The notes under the pieces: model-generated
The model's input: the letters and a program-made list of their open reading frames with translations, nothing else
Told to the model about the DNA's origin: nothing
Database searches by the model: none
Assembly: GCA_014529385.2 (NCBI GenBank)
Contig: CM043949.1
Coordinates: forward strand, 142,485,858-142,549,857
Direction of reading: 5' to 3'
DNA from: Adiantum capillus-veneris
Lineage: Eukaryota; Streptophyta; Polypodiopsida; Polypodiales; Pteridaceae
DNA length: 64,000 nt
Program-made: the position numbers and the translations under genes
Shown here: in pieces, positions 1 to 10,716 of the stretch
Position numbering within the stretch: the stretch's first letter is position 1
How the letters are laid out: the number at the start of each line of letters is the position of its first letter

Positions 1-804
1 TCTTCCCAGTATAATAGGATATGATCCCAACCCTGCTGGCATCACATGAAAATCAACCATTGCCTTTGCATCATATGCCTCCACTTCTAAGCTCTTTACA
101 ACACCTAAGCATTTTACTTTTTGATGGTTTGCCAATCTGATCCGAAAACCTGACACCCCAGCCACTGTGAGACCCATCTTCTCAACGCATGAGTGTGTTA
201 TGACGCATATTTGGGCTCCGCCATCCACATAACCTTGTCCCAAATTTTTCCTTTTATGCCACACATCTACTATTGGACAAATGTCTGGTAGCTCGTCCAT
301 TGCCAACACCTTCACTGAACCTCTCTCTGGCTCTTTCTCCATTGGGTTAACCATCCTCTTCCACTGTCGCTTTAGCTTAGGCACCATCTCTATAAGCTGC
401 CCAAAAGTAACATCTGCCTTCCTGCTCGTTAGATCCTCCTTCAAGTCATAGCTTAATTGCCCATCCCCTAGTGGAAAATCTGAAACATGAAACTTTCGAC
501 GAGCTCTCCTTTTCCTCTTGGCCTTGACATCCTCGCCTTCATGGCTCTTTCCTTTCTTCTTACTAGGACCTGGGGCACTTCTTCCTTCCTTATCCTCTGT
601 GGTCCTCTTCCCAATAGGCATCACTAATGTATCCTCTAGCTTTGATGCCTTCTCGAGGGTGACTACACTTAGCACTTTTGTCTTTCCCTTTTCCTCCTGG
701 GTCAGTCCACTGGTTCCTTCGTCTCCCTTAATTTCGATGCCATAATCATTTGACCTAGTTAGCACCAAAAGAATGTGAGCGGGATGAAAACACACACAGC
801 GCCT
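1..804 (-). CDS. Partial Ty3/gypsy gag-protease frame, cut by window edge
   Basis: One minus-strand frame stays open from a TAG at 805-807 to the window edge, about 267 codons, with no clear start codon. The N-terminal part is charged and low-complexity (Lys/Glu/Arg-rich, nuclear-localisation-like basic runs). Next comes a block reading TFGQLIEMVPKLKRQW, typical of the gag-to-protease linker of plant gypsy elements. The C-terminal part holds a retropepsin active-site-like DGGAQICV near position 230 and ends in the LGR signature expected just before the flap end of a retropepsin. The canonical active site is D(S/T)GA; here it is DGGA. The protein would process a gag-pol polyprotein. Reverse transcriptase and the rest of the element should lie left of the window. 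I infer a separate gypsy element from the one starting at 3.4 kb, because the frame and sequence differ. Confidence 0.72.
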
Positions 805-807
805 CTA

Positions 808-2700
808 TAACAACCCGACACACACTCTTGGGAAGATACACACACACACTATGGGGCACCACTCGGCTTAGACAACACACCTGGCCGAGACAGGGAACAC
901 ACCTCTGGAGTGAGAGGAGAGAGACTATCCACTTGCCCACTCCACACAGACACACACACACACACACACACAAAAAAAAGCTCAGCTCAAAAGAGGAGAA
1001 TTTCTGATGTTTAGATACAATTGAGCTTGGGACAACACCAATGGGGCAAATAGCTCACACAATATGGGTAAAATAAGCCAGATACAATCACAAACTAGAG
1101 CAGAAACTTCGCTCATAGGAGAACCTTACACAGAAAAACAGCAGGAAAAGAGTGAGGAATTTGGCAAAATGGACAGCGCCATCGCGTCCGGAACGGCCCA
1201 AAACCCCGGTCTACAATGTCAAAGTGCTCAAATCCGACCTCGGATGAGTAGTTTACGGCCAAAACAGGCTCCAAAATGAGCAAAAACACAGCTGCGGCTG
1301 TTCCTCCTCTCTTCTCCACGTTTTTTCTGGTCTTCTCTCTCTTTTTTCAGGTCCCACACTTAGCTTTATTACTTGGGCACCCTTGGCCTTTTAGATGACC
1401 TCAAACGGACCCCGAACATGCCAAAAACTGACCTCGCAGTGCATAGTTGTCACCTTTTTGCATCATCCGCACACCTGGCACTCAGCTTTTTTCCAATAAT
1501 GCATCTCACCACCACGTGAAGTGGCCCCAAAAATTGGTCCTAATGATGACCTTTCTGCGTAACTCTCACAAGAAAACACCCACGTTGTGTCCGTCCTCAT
1601 CTGCGTGCAAATATTGACCTCGTTCGCCCTCCTGACGCCACTAGATGCCATCTGACGCACCTGCTGACCTCATGTCGTCGGCCCGCAGATAGCTTCCTCG
1701 AGAAGTTTTACACGCTATAAACTCCTCATTATTGTAGAAAAACACAGTGGTACTGGTAATAGTGAAAATCGATGCACTATGTACACCCTGTCCTACCTGT
1801 ACACATGTGGGCCCCACGTAACCACCTGGCTCTGGCAAATAGGCAATCCTTTATTCGATGCACCATGCATGGGTATGAACATATGCACAATCACTTCTTC
1901 CAAAAAACTCCTGACAACGTAAGTGCAAGGGAGGGGGTTTTTAACAAGTTACATAAGCGTATAAGTTAGGGGCAGGCCCCCAATATTTATCCCCCAAGCT
2001 TAAAAATAAGAGAGAGGGGTATCATATTTAGGGAGGGGGACTGACCCAGATTGATTACTTATAACGATTGGTCACCAATGTGCCCTAGAACTCATTTAAA
2101 TTTAGGGGAAGTTTTTTTTTTCCAGGTTACACATCAAATTCTGCATCAAGCCGGTCATAGATAAGGGCTCATTTGGAGCATGTCAAGAATTGATTTACAC
2201 CAGCTTTGGATAGATGCAAGCTGATTGAGCACATAGATTGAAAGTCAAACTAAGACACATTGAGGTTACATCTAGTTATCAACAGAAGTGGTTCCTTATT
2301 ATGTTGCAAATCACTATGCTATACACTCTTTAACTACTCAATTAGATAATGTGAGACCTAAATTTTATATGTAAGATAGGGGTATGATAGTTTTCTTCAT
2401 TGATTATCGTATAAGCGTAGAAAGGGGGGTCATATTCCCTAATACGAATCGTATATAGGAGTTTTATCAAAGTTGTCCGCTCGTAGGTTGCGTCCCGTTT
2501 TGTATATAGAGTGAATCCCCCGGGGTCTATCTCATTTTTTGTCTCCCCCTTCTCTCTCTATCTTGAACTTCCAAGCCGGCAGTTCCCCCCCATTTGACTC
2601 CCCTTAGGTTTTTTTTTGTTCTTGGACCTTTACCCCCCCCCTGATGGACCCTCAATTGCTAATTGTTATGTATCTAGCACCCTCACATCGAAGGAATGGA
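808..2700. other. Non-coding interval, no gene recognised
   Basis: A short CA tract lies at about 952-972. No frame here has recognisable domains. The stretch 1920-2530 holds several G-run and C-run motifs and a GAATCCCCC string similar to the termini of the MITE at 30 kb, but I cannot delimit an element. Short frames on both strands look random. Confidence 0.5.
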
Positions 2701-2751
2701 TGTAATGTTTTGTTTTATTCCCATGGGTCATATCTGATCTCCATGGATGAT

Positions 2752-2846
<95 letters not shown>

Positions 2847-2850
2847 CCCC
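2701..2850 (+). repeat. LINE 3' end followed by (CT)n then (C)n
   Basis: Bases 2701-2753 align by eye with the LINE 3' UTR copies at 3281 and 13529 (ATGTTTTGTT, then TCCCATxxxTCATAT, then GAxGATA). The sequence then runs directly into (CT)n from 2754 to 2815 and a near-pure C run to 2850. This copy is more diverged than the other two. Confidence 0.55.
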
Positions 2851-2934
2851 ATCTCTCTCTCTTTCTCCATCTTTAGCCATACACCACACACATTACCCCA
2901 AAATACAAATCTCTCTTCTTCTCTGAACAAGGTA

Positions 2935-3270
2935 ACCGAGCCCATCTGGCTGAGTACGATCCGCACCATTGTCTCCATTCGTCTTAGCTCCCATTCTCTA
3001 AGATGCAAGACAGGACGTTGGGGCAATGGCGAGGAGTCTCATTGACTTTGCACCTTATGCCCTCGTCAAGTGCGAGAGAGTGAGTACCACATACTACTTG
3101 AGTGCTCAAATTTTGACCACATTAGGTCCTCTTTTTCCCATATATTCAGCCGTGAGCTCTCCCTACATACCTTGTTGTCCCAACCACGATGAGGACTCTC
3201 TATTGTGACGCTCATTTCAGCCATTCTTGAGCATCGAGAATCACTTATGACCTCCACTCACACCACGTGA
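2935..3270 (+). pseudogene. LINE ORF2 C-terminal fragment (zinc-binding tail)
   Basis: In one frame the translation gives IRLSSHSLRCKTGRWGNGEE, then LCTLC, then ESEYHILLEC, then HIF and a short tail ending at about 3270. This is the Cys/His module that follows the reverse transcriptase in many plant LINE-type ORF2 proteins (zf-RVT-like, C-x2-C then H-x4-C). Two in-frame stops interrupt it (a TGA before LCTLC and a TGA in the tail), so it is dead. It aligns residue by residue with the copy at 14166-14427. The frame ends only about a dozen bases before the conserved 3' UTR at 3281. Confidence 0.75.
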
Positions 3271-3280
3271 CATGTTCATT

Positions 3281-3330
3281 TGGTCCCATAGTTCATATTT
3301 GACCTCCGAGGACAATAATAAAACTATTCA

Positions 3331-3411
<81 letters not shown>
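3281..3411 (+). repeat. LINE 3' UTR plus (CT)n tail
   Basis: The segment starting TGGTCCCATAGTTCATATTT matches the 13.5 kb copy closely and is followed by (CT)n from about 3334 to 3409. With the ORF2 tail just upstream, it gives the natural order ORF2 C-terminus, very short 3' UTR, CT tract. The gypsy LTR begins 12 bases after the tract. Confidence 0.7.
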
Positions 3412-3422
3412 CTCTCGACTTA

Positions 3423-5019
3423 TGTAACATTTAATGGCCTAATAACTTATGTGTAGCGGAAATTAGCATGAACATAGTGGTCATTTCATTAGAATAGATT
3501 CCTAATGAGAATTACAAGAGTGCTTGGGTGGAGAGAGAAACAAAAAGCATAACACCTAGTTAGATAGCATCAACGATACTTTCAAAAGAGAGAGAAATTA
3601 AGCTATTGACAACAGTTGAGGACCGGATTTGCATGGAGCCGGTCCCCCCTCCAAAAGGCTTTGTATTATGGTTTCTCCCATCAAGAGAGACATTGTACAA
3701 TACAATTCCTTGTGTTCCTTCAAGACTAGCTAGTGCAATGAAGATGGAAGCTTCATGCACTAAGCAAAACACTTAATCAAACACAACTTGAATTATCCCC
3801 GTTCTCAGACCCAAGACCTCACACACCTTCGAAGATGGTGAGAGCTAGCAGGGTATGAGAGTAGATTGAGAGGAAGAAGGAGTATCTTACGAGAAAGATG
3901 TACATCTCCTCACATAATCACTCATATTAGCATAGCTTAGCTTAGTAATTAGCTTGGTAGAGAAGATGAGCATGCATTGAAGCTTGGCTCTTGGTTGGAT
4001 TTGCATCCATATGCCAAGAGAGTGTTGATGTAGGCTTCTATCTCACAAGCTTGGAGTAGGTGATGAGCTCTCCATTAAAGCTTGGGAGGAGATAGAGTAT
4101 TCTTTCTTCACACATGGTCAAGTGTGAGTGTGTGTGTGTCAATGCCAAGCAAAAATCAGCCCCCTCTCTCTCTTGGGCGAGCCCTTCCTGCTAAATTGGT
4201 CTGGCTTTTGCGTCATTGGACCTCCCCAAGTCAAGCCAATGGGTGTTAAGCAGCATAAGTGATAGCCTTCTGACATGTGTCCCCCTTTCCCCTTTTGTGA
4301 GAGCTTTAGGTAATTAAATAATTAAACTAAACTCTCATTGGACCCCTTTGCCTCCTGGCCAATAGGAATCAGGCAAGCCATTGGGCTCCTGAATGCTCAT
4401 TGGACCCCTTGGGAGACTGCCCAATAGTCTTCTAGGAGACTTAATTCTCATTGGTTTCTTTTATTAAATGTTTTTAAATTAATTAAACTAGATTTACTCT
4501 AGCTTAATTCTCATTGGTCCACTTCAAGGGTCTTCCAATAGGAATTGGGCACACCTTGTGGGCATCTGGCCTAGGGAGCTGACATGTGTCCCTAATTCCC
4601 TTTGTGTAAAGGGAGCCTGTGTGTGTGTGTGTGTGTGTGTGGCTTTCTCTCTCATCCCCTACTAAATGGGCTCGCCCCCTCCTTTGTAGGCTTAGAAGAA
4701 GACTTTTGTACACACACTAAGCATCCAATTTTCCCTAGGGTTGACCTTTGGACACAACCTTTGAATTTTGGAACCTTAGCATTTTGGAAGTCTTAATGGG
4801 CTAAACCTTAGGGTCTTTTTAGCCCATTGTTGCACATGGCTCTTTTGCAGATGGCCCCCCCTTTTGATCCCTATTTTCCCTCCTTTGGATCCCTATTGTG
4901 GCCGGTCTGCTAGCTTAACCAATATTCTAGCTTTTTCTCCCCTGGTACCTCCCCACATTAAATGATCAGTTTAATATGAGAAAATCATTTAGGAGAATTA
5001 GATATTGATTATTATGACA
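3423..5019 (-). repeat. 3' LTR of the 3.4-12.3 kb gypsy element
   Basis: 1597 bp, TG...CA termini, matching 10717-12325 almost base for base. It carries a (GT)n tract near 4619-4640 and a cluster of CCAAT/ATTGG boxes between about 4216 and 4550. Short CT-rich frames in it are not genes. Confidence 0.93.
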
Positions 5020-5034
5020 TTACCTCTCTCTTGA
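5020..5034 (-). promoter_or_regulatory. Polypurine tract of the gypsy element
   Basis: Read on the minus strand this is a purine-rich run (TCAAGAGAGAGGTAA) abutting the 3' LTR, the expected plus-strand primer for reverse transcription. Confidence 0.7.
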
Positions 5035-5375
5035 AATCATAGTCGTCCTCGACTATGGTGTAGAGAAGATAAAGCATATTCATGAGTCCTTTTCTTAGCG
5101 GGTAGAGGATCCCTATGTTACCCTACGACATCATTCCATAATGGATGACTAATCCATTTGGCGCTTGAGAGCCTGAGGCTGCCGCAAGCATGTCTGCACA
5201 TCAGTCCTATCAGTCTTCCATAGTAGAGTGACAAGCTCTACTTGGTGTTTGGGAGACGTCGTCTCCACAAACTTGATCTAAGCATGCATACTACTTTATT
5301 TTTGTGCACAAATAAAGAAAAAGAGAGTCTTATAAGACAAAAACTTTGTTCATTTTTAACATTTTGTACATTTGC

Positions 5376-6962
5376 TTACTGTTGGGAAGCATTGTAAGCA
5401 TTGACAAGGTTTAGGTTATCCTTTAATTGTATGCCTTGCATCCATCTAGCATCTTCAAAAGGATAATTCTTAAACTTAATAAGATATCGTCGGATAGTCT
5501 TACCGCCTCCTAATACCTTGTCTTCATGTCGGAGAATGGACTCGGGCTGTAGCACCTCCTCTTGGTCCTCGATCTCCGGTGGGTCTTCAATAGTTGGTTC
5601 TTGAGGTGGCTCTCCTTTGTAAGGCTTTAATAGGCTCACATGAAAAGCATTGTGTATGAGCCAATGATTGGGAAACTTAAGTTGATAGGCCATTTCATTG
5701 ATTGGCCTAAGAATCTGGAAGGGACCATAGTACCTTTTTGCTAGTTTAGCATAGTACTTTTGGTGGCCCGTAGGATTCTTGCCCGTCGTGTGCCTTAATC
5801 GAGCCTTGGGAAACTTTAACAAGACCCAATCGTTTTCTTTAAAGGCTTGGCCTCTTCTATGCTTGTCAGCAGCAGCCTTTTGCCTTTGCTGTGAGATAGA
5901 GATAGCATCCTTAATCTTTTGGAAAGATTCTTGTAGGTCTCGGCTATACTCATCTGCAGCGAAGATCTTCCCATGTACCTTAAGTAGCAAGGGACTTTTG
6001 GATCTTCCCTCAATTACCTCGAAAGGTGATTTTCCGGTGGAAGTATGTACAGTGTTATTGTAAGCATACTCCACTAAGGGTAAGTACTTCTCCCATTGGG
6101 ATCTTTGATCTACTTTCGTTACATAGGATTTTAGTAGATCGAGAATGGTTAGGTTAGCTATTTCACTTTGGCCATCCGTTTGTGGATGATAGGCCGAAGA
6201 GAAATTTAGCCTTGTCCCTAAATTCTCAAAGAGACCCTTCCAGAAATTACTGGTCATTCTAGGATCTCTATCCGTTACTATGGACATTGGCAAGCCATGG
6301 TATTTGAAAATTTGTGAAATGAAGAGGGTTACCATTTGATGGGCTTTGATAGTCTTTTTGACAGGTATAAAATGAGCTTGTTTACTAAACCTGTCTACTA
6401 TCGTCCATATTCCCGTATTCCCATGGATAGACTTAGGCAATCCAAAGATAAAATCCATGGATATGCTCTCCCATGATGAATTAGGGATTGGCAAGGGTTG
6501 AAGCAATTCAGGTTGCTTCCCTCTATCAAATTTTGTCTTTTGACATACCACACATTTGGAAACATACTCTTGTATGTTCACTTTCATGGTAGGCCAATAG
6601 AAATATGTTTCAATTTCCTTTAAGGTAGACTGAATCCCTCTATGCCCCGCATACGGGGGAGCATGAGATTCATACATTACTTTCTCACGCAGGGAGTTAG
6701 TAACGCATAGTCTATTGCCATAGAGAAGATAACCATCTTGTAAAGTAAATGGTTCTTCTTTCTTCCCTAATGCAAGGGATGAAATCACATCTCTATAATC
6801 GGGATCAATAGCATACTCATCTATCATTGAAGATAGATCATTGTGAGTTGCTATGGAAACCGCATTCACTCTCGGTCGTCTTGAGAGTGCATCGGCTACT
6901 TGATTATGCTTGCCAGCAATGTGAGCAATATGAAATGAAATTGTGAAAGGCAATTTGCCCAC
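5376..6962 (-). CDS. pol: Gypsy integrase with chromodomain-like C-terminus
   Basis: Open frame of 528 residues, really the 3' part of pol; its first Met is internal. Residues 10-30 are the end of RNase H (HIAGKHNQVADALSRRP). The integrase zinc module is H100/H107 with C137/C140. The catalytic triad is D170, D231 and E267 (in SMDFIFGLP, TDRDP and TDGQSE), with the 35-residue D-to-E spacing of active integrases. The C-terminal 60 residues contain YLIKFKNYP followed by a Trp-Met pair, a chromodomain-like fold typical of chromoviruses that bias insertion to marked chromatin. The protein would insert the cDNA into the host genome. All catalytic residues are present, so this module alone looks functional, but upstream frames are broken. 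Confidence 0.9.
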   Translation of the reverse strand: MGKLPFTISFHIAHIAGKHNQVADALSRRPRVNAVSIATHNDLSSMIDEYAIDPDYRDVISSLALGKKEEPFTLQDGYLLYGNRLCVTNSLREKVMYESHAPPYAGHRGIQSTLKEIETYFYWPTMKVNIQEYVSKCVVCQKTKFDRGKQPELLQPLPIPNSSWESISMDFIFGLPKSIHGNTGIWTIVDRFSKQAHFIPVKKTIKAHQMVTLFISQIFKYHGLPMSIVTDRDPRMTSNFWKGLFENLGTRLNFSSAYHPQTDGQSEIANLTILDLLKSYVTKVDQRSQWEKYLPLVEYAYNNTVHTSTGKSPFEVIEGRSKSPLLLKVHGKIFAADEYSRDLQESFQKIKDAISISQQRQKAAADKHRRGQAFKENDWVLLKFPKARLRHTTGKNPTGHQKYYAKLAKRYYGPFQILRPINEMAYQLKFPNHWLIHNAFHVSLLKPYKGEPPQEPTIEDPPEIEDQEEVLQPESILRHEDKVLGGGKTIRRYLIKFKNYPFEDARWMQGIQLKDNLNLVNAYNASQQ

Positions 6963-7242
6963 CTCATTTGTTTGTCGGAGAGCTTGGTCTGCGTCATGAA
7001 GTACTTAAGACTTTGGTGATCCGTTCGCAGAATGAAAGGAGTCCCCAATAAATAGTGCTTCCATGAGTCTAAGGCATGTAGAACTGCAAGGAGTTCCTTT
7101 TCGTATATGCCTAGAGCTTGCTCAACAGGGTCGAGCCTTCAACTCTCATAGCCTATGGCGTGCCCTTCTTGGAGCAAAACAGCTCCAAGGCAATCACCAC
7201 AAGCTACTAATGTAGTGTAAGAACAGGTTGAGAGATAAGCTT
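6963..7242 (-). pseudogene. Gypsy RNase H remnant
   Basis: Between the RT and integrase frames, pieces of RNase H can be read in shifting frames (GHAIGYES- and TDHQSLKY-type blocks) with stops between them. The frame breaks at 7243 just after the RT connection domain. The template-degrading activity is lost in this copy. Confidence 0.65.
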
Positions 7243-8439
7243 TTATTTAAGATTTTCGAAAGCATTGTTCTCCTTAGCAGACCATGTATACCTAACGCTT
7301 TTCTTTGTTAGGTCATGTAATGGTCCCGCAATTTGTGAGAAATTTTCTATGAAGCGTCTATAGTATGCACACATACCTATGAAGCTTCTTAGTTCATGAA
7401 GATTCCTTGGTTTAGGCCATCCTTTTATTACCTCTAACTTGGATGGATCCATTTGGATGCCATCTTGAGAGATAATGTGACCTAAATACTGAATCTCTTG
7501 CAAGAAAAATTCACTTTTCTTTCGATTAACATAAAGTTTATTCTCTCTTAAAACTTGAAATATTACCTGGAGGTGTTGCTTGTGTTCCTCCAATGAATTA
7601 GAGTAGATGATAATATCATCAAAGAACACTCCAGTGAAGGTTCGATGAGGCCTGAACAGCTTCTCCATCAAGCGGTTGAATGTGGCTGGTGCATTGGTCA
7701 AGCCAAAAGGCATGACAATGTATTCGTAAAGACCAAATGTAGTACGAAATGGGGTCTTTACAATGTCTTGATCAACTATCCTTATTTGATGATAGCCACT
7801 TTTTAGGTCAATCCTACTGAAGTAGGTCGATCCTTGTAGCTTATCAAATAGGTCTTCTACCCGTGGAACGGGAAACCTATTCTTGATAGTGATCCTATTT
7901 AGTGCTCTATAGTCGACACACATACGATATGTGCCGTCTTTCTTTTGCACTAATAGCACAGATGAGCAAAATGGAGATGAGCTTGGCCTAACCATACCCT
8001 TCTCAACTAACTCATGCACTTGCCGCATAATCTCCTCTTGTTGAGCTTGAGAAACTCTATAAGGAGGTTTATTAGGCGGTGAACTTCCTGGAAGAAGTTC
8101 AATTGCATGGTCATCATTACCTCGTTTAGGAGGTACCTCACAAGGGATGTCGTCAATAAAAACATCTTGAAACCCCTTGAGAAAATTGGATAACTCTAAT
8201 TCCTTTTGGTTGCTTTTATTTTCTTTTGCTAAAGCATTAGGTTCATTTTGAGAGTCTTTAACAAAAATCATGTACACGGAAATAGAGCTCTTTATTGACT
8301 TGTTGAAAGCTGGTGTATGTACAATGGGGATGGTGTTACCCATTTCCTTACCATCTATATACATGTATTTTTCCCTGAACTTAAAGGAGATTCTCCTTTC
8401 AGGAAATTTAACATCGGCAGCCAGGCGGTCACAAACCAT
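7243..8439 (-). CDS. pol: Gypsy reverse transcriptase
   Basis: Open frame of 398 residues. It covers the protease-RT linker, then RT: YRMCVDYRALN at about 171, the first catalytic Asp D211 in RIDLKSGYHQ, MPFGLTNAPATF near 243, and the catalytic box FFDD at 272-275. Canonical gypsy boxes read F/Y-x-DD, so both Asp residues are kept. Thumb and connection motifs (LGHIISQDGIQMDPSK, then AYYRRFIENFS) follow. It copies element RNA into cDNA in virus-like particles. The first ~25 residues overlap the previous frame out of phase, showing a frameshift near 8400. It ends at a premature stop before RNase H. Confidence 0.9.
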   Translation of the reverse strand: MVCDRLAADVKFPERRISFKFREKYMYIDGKEMGNTIPIVHTPAFNKSIKSSISVYMIFVKDSQNEPNALAKENKSNQKELELSNFLKGFQDVFIDDIPCEVPPKRGNDDHAIELLPGSSPPNKPPYRVSQAQQEEIMRQVHELVEKGMVRPSSSPFCSSVLLVQKKDGTYRMCVDYRALNRITIKNRFPVPRVEDLFDKLQGSTYFSRIDLKSGYHQIRIVDQDIVKTPFRTTFGLYEYIVMPFGLTNAPATFNRLMEKLFRPHRTFTGVFFDDIIIYSNSLEEHKQHLQVIFQVLRENKLYVNRKKSEFFLQEIQYLGHIISQDGIQMDPSKLEVIKGWPKPRNLHELRSFIGMCAYYRRFIENFSQIAGPLHDLTKKSVRYTWSAKENNAFENLK

Positions 8440-8771
8440 GGTGCCCCTAGGATTACATCCTCATGCTTGAGAGGAGAGATAAAGAAGTCCTCTTTGTCCA
8501 CATAGCCTTGGACATGAAGCCTCAATTTCCCGATTAAGGGAGTGACTGAAGCTTCTTGCCCCTTGAAGGCACTGTCTGCGGGTAGGACATCTCCCATCTC
8601 GTAGGATTGTATTCCTAGCTTGGTGGCCAACTCTATAGATATAAAATTGTGAGTAGAACCAGGGTCAAAGAGAATAAAAGCATCATGTTCTCTTACCTTT
8701 GCCCAATCATGGCATAGAGGAGATCCTTTGTGGTGAGTTTGGTGAGTCTCCTCCTCTTGGATTTCAACCAA
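8355..8771 (-). pseudogene. Gypsy aspartic protease region
   Basis: The frame contains FDPGSTHNFIS, the retropepsin active site (DPGST form, as in many plant gypsy elements), and a later VILGAPW that matches the I-L-G end signature. It would cleave gag-pol. A frameshift near 8400 moves the reading into the RT frame that starts at 8439, so the junction is broken in this copy. Confidence 0.8.
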
Positions 8772-10299
8772 GGAAGCTCTAGGAGGATCTTGGCGGTTGT
8801 TCTTTTGGGGACAAGCACGGTACGCATGCCCTTGTTCACCGCACTTGAAACACCGGTTATCTTTACGATAACGCTCAAGCTCTTCAGGAGAGAGAGTTTA
8901 TTCTTACCTTTCTAAACTCCCTTCTCTTTAGCTTTGTTGGAGTTTCCCTTAGGAGACTTTTGGACATTGTCCTTCCCCTTAGGCTCATTGGAACCCTTGT
9001 TTTCCGGGGGTTTATTATTTCTTTTAACCCCCGTTTGGAAATTGATTCAAGAGGCCACCATAGTATGGTGTATTACCGCCGATATGATGCGTGGCCTTTG
9101 GGAGTTGACATACTCCGCCATTTCTTCGGTTAAGCCCGCACAAAATTGTTGCTTTTTCTCTCCAAAATACAACTTTTTTAAGACAGTGGCTTTGAGTTGT
9201 AGGTCCCAAAACTTGTCTACATATTTGTGGATAGATTCATTGGGAGAGAGCTTTAAGCTTCGCATTCGGTGAGTACTTTGTCTTTGGCATCGGTGGCCAA
9301 AAACTGCTTCATAATGGAAGCTCTTAAAGCTTTCCATGTTCGTGGAGCTTCACTGTTGGCTCATAGGCTAGACCACCATTGTCTGGTGGACTTTTGAAAG
9401 TGCATAGCTACATGGCGTAGCTTAGAGGATTCCGGGAAGCCCTCATCTCCAAACGCCGCATCGAATTGCTGGATAAAGGCCAAGACTTTGTCTGTGGCAC
9501 CAAAGGTACCATCATAGGTAAGGAAAGAGATGCTCTTCCCTCCCTCTTTGAATTTCTTCAGCTTGGACGACCTCTTCCATGCGGCATAGGATTTCCTATG
9601 GCCTCTTCTTTTTGATGGTTCAAAAGTTGCACCATCACTTTCTTCAGAAGGTGAAGAATTTGAAGAAGGTGGAGAAGAGGGTGACCTCTTTCTCGCCTTT
9701 TTCTTGTCTTGATCTTTGTCGTCTTCACCATAGCTTTCATAAGAGGAAGAGGATGAAGAAGATGGAGAAGAGGGTGTCCTCTTTCTTGCCTTTTTCTTCT
9801 CTTGCTTTTTATCATCCCTCTTTGAATTGTGGTGGGGAGAAGAATATGATGGTCTTCTCCACTTTGGTGGTGATGGAGAGCGTTTAGCCCGCCGTCTTCG
9901 TGGAGCCATCTCCGCCGAGGTGGCAGGAGACTCGCTTCTTTCTCGTTCCTTTGGTGGAGGCTCTTGAGTTCTCCTTTGGGAAGGAGATGCATCGTCAAGA
10001 AGTAAATTCTTGAGCCCTTCATATGGATTCTCTTCTTCTTCCTGAATTGGAGAGAGACCTCTTTTGGTAGTCTCACAAGGAGGCTTCCTAGGTGTTCTCT
10101 TGTCATGGTGATGAGCTTGGAGAATCCCATGAGCACGAAGCTGCCGTTGCACTTCACTTTGGAGAGATGGATTGCTCATGGTTTGTTGAAGCCTAGTAAC
10201 AAGATTGTTAACAAGCATTGAAGCATCATTAGTAGCTTGCTCATGAGCAAAATCAAAGTTATCAACATTAATTTTACTCTCTTTACTATTGTCAGCCAT
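8772..10299 (-). pseudogene. gag: Gypsy gag, broken by a stop and frameshifts
   Basis: The first 312 codons from the ATG at 10297-10299 are open. They include a helical N-terminus, Arg/Ser/Lys-rich low-complexity middle, and a retrotransposon-gag domain ending QWWSSL. A TGA at about 9361 stops it; the same frame then continues (APRTWKALRAS) until a frameshift near 9265. A third segment gives KYVDKFWDLQLKATV and later EEMAEYV. A CCHC zinc knuckle (CFKCGEQGHAYRAC) lies at about 8815-8857. Gag forms the particle and the knuckle binds element RNA. One stop and at least two frameshifts make it non-functional. Confidence 0.85.
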
Positions 10300-10701
10300 T
10301 CTAATAACTTTTAGGTGTAAACTTTTTAGGTTTACTTTGGCACTTCAAGCCCTAGTTGCTACTCCTCTTTACCCCTTTCGAAAAATCACTCAAGCTACTG
10401 TACCCGCGGCTCGAATACCATTAATTGCAAGGAATAGAAGAGAGGGTCTTTCGACACCAAAACAGCACCGGCTCCTGTCAAGCTTCTAATAGCTCAATAG
10501 TGGTTAAGCCGTAGGCAAGCCCCATAGGACTCCACTATTAAGACCATAGCTCTCGACGGTGATGCCCCGTTAACTGCACAAAGGCAGGCGCACTGCAAGG
10601 CTGAAAAATCCCTATTCTACTTACTCACAAGCAATTAATAATACCAACCATTTGTAGCTAGCTTGAGGACCTCCCTTCTTGAGCAAGAAAAGAGAAACCT
10701 T

Positions 10702-10715
10702 GAGCTCTGATACCA
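10702..10715 (-). promoter_or_regulatory. tRNA-iMet primer binding site (gypsy)
   Basis: On the minus strand this reads TGGTATCAGAGCTC, complementary to the 3' end of initiator methionine tRNA, one base inside the 5' LTR. It fixes the element's orientation. Confidence 0.9.
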
Positions 10716-10716
10716 A

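Noticed and set aside
1920-2530. MITE related to the 30 kb hAT element (GAATCCCCC strings)
   Set aside because: No paired inverted ends or target duplication could be found.
9558-10157. 199-codon minus-strand frame overlapping gypsy gag
   Set aside because: Shadow frame of the gag Arg/Ser-rich region; the gag frame has the recognisable domain.
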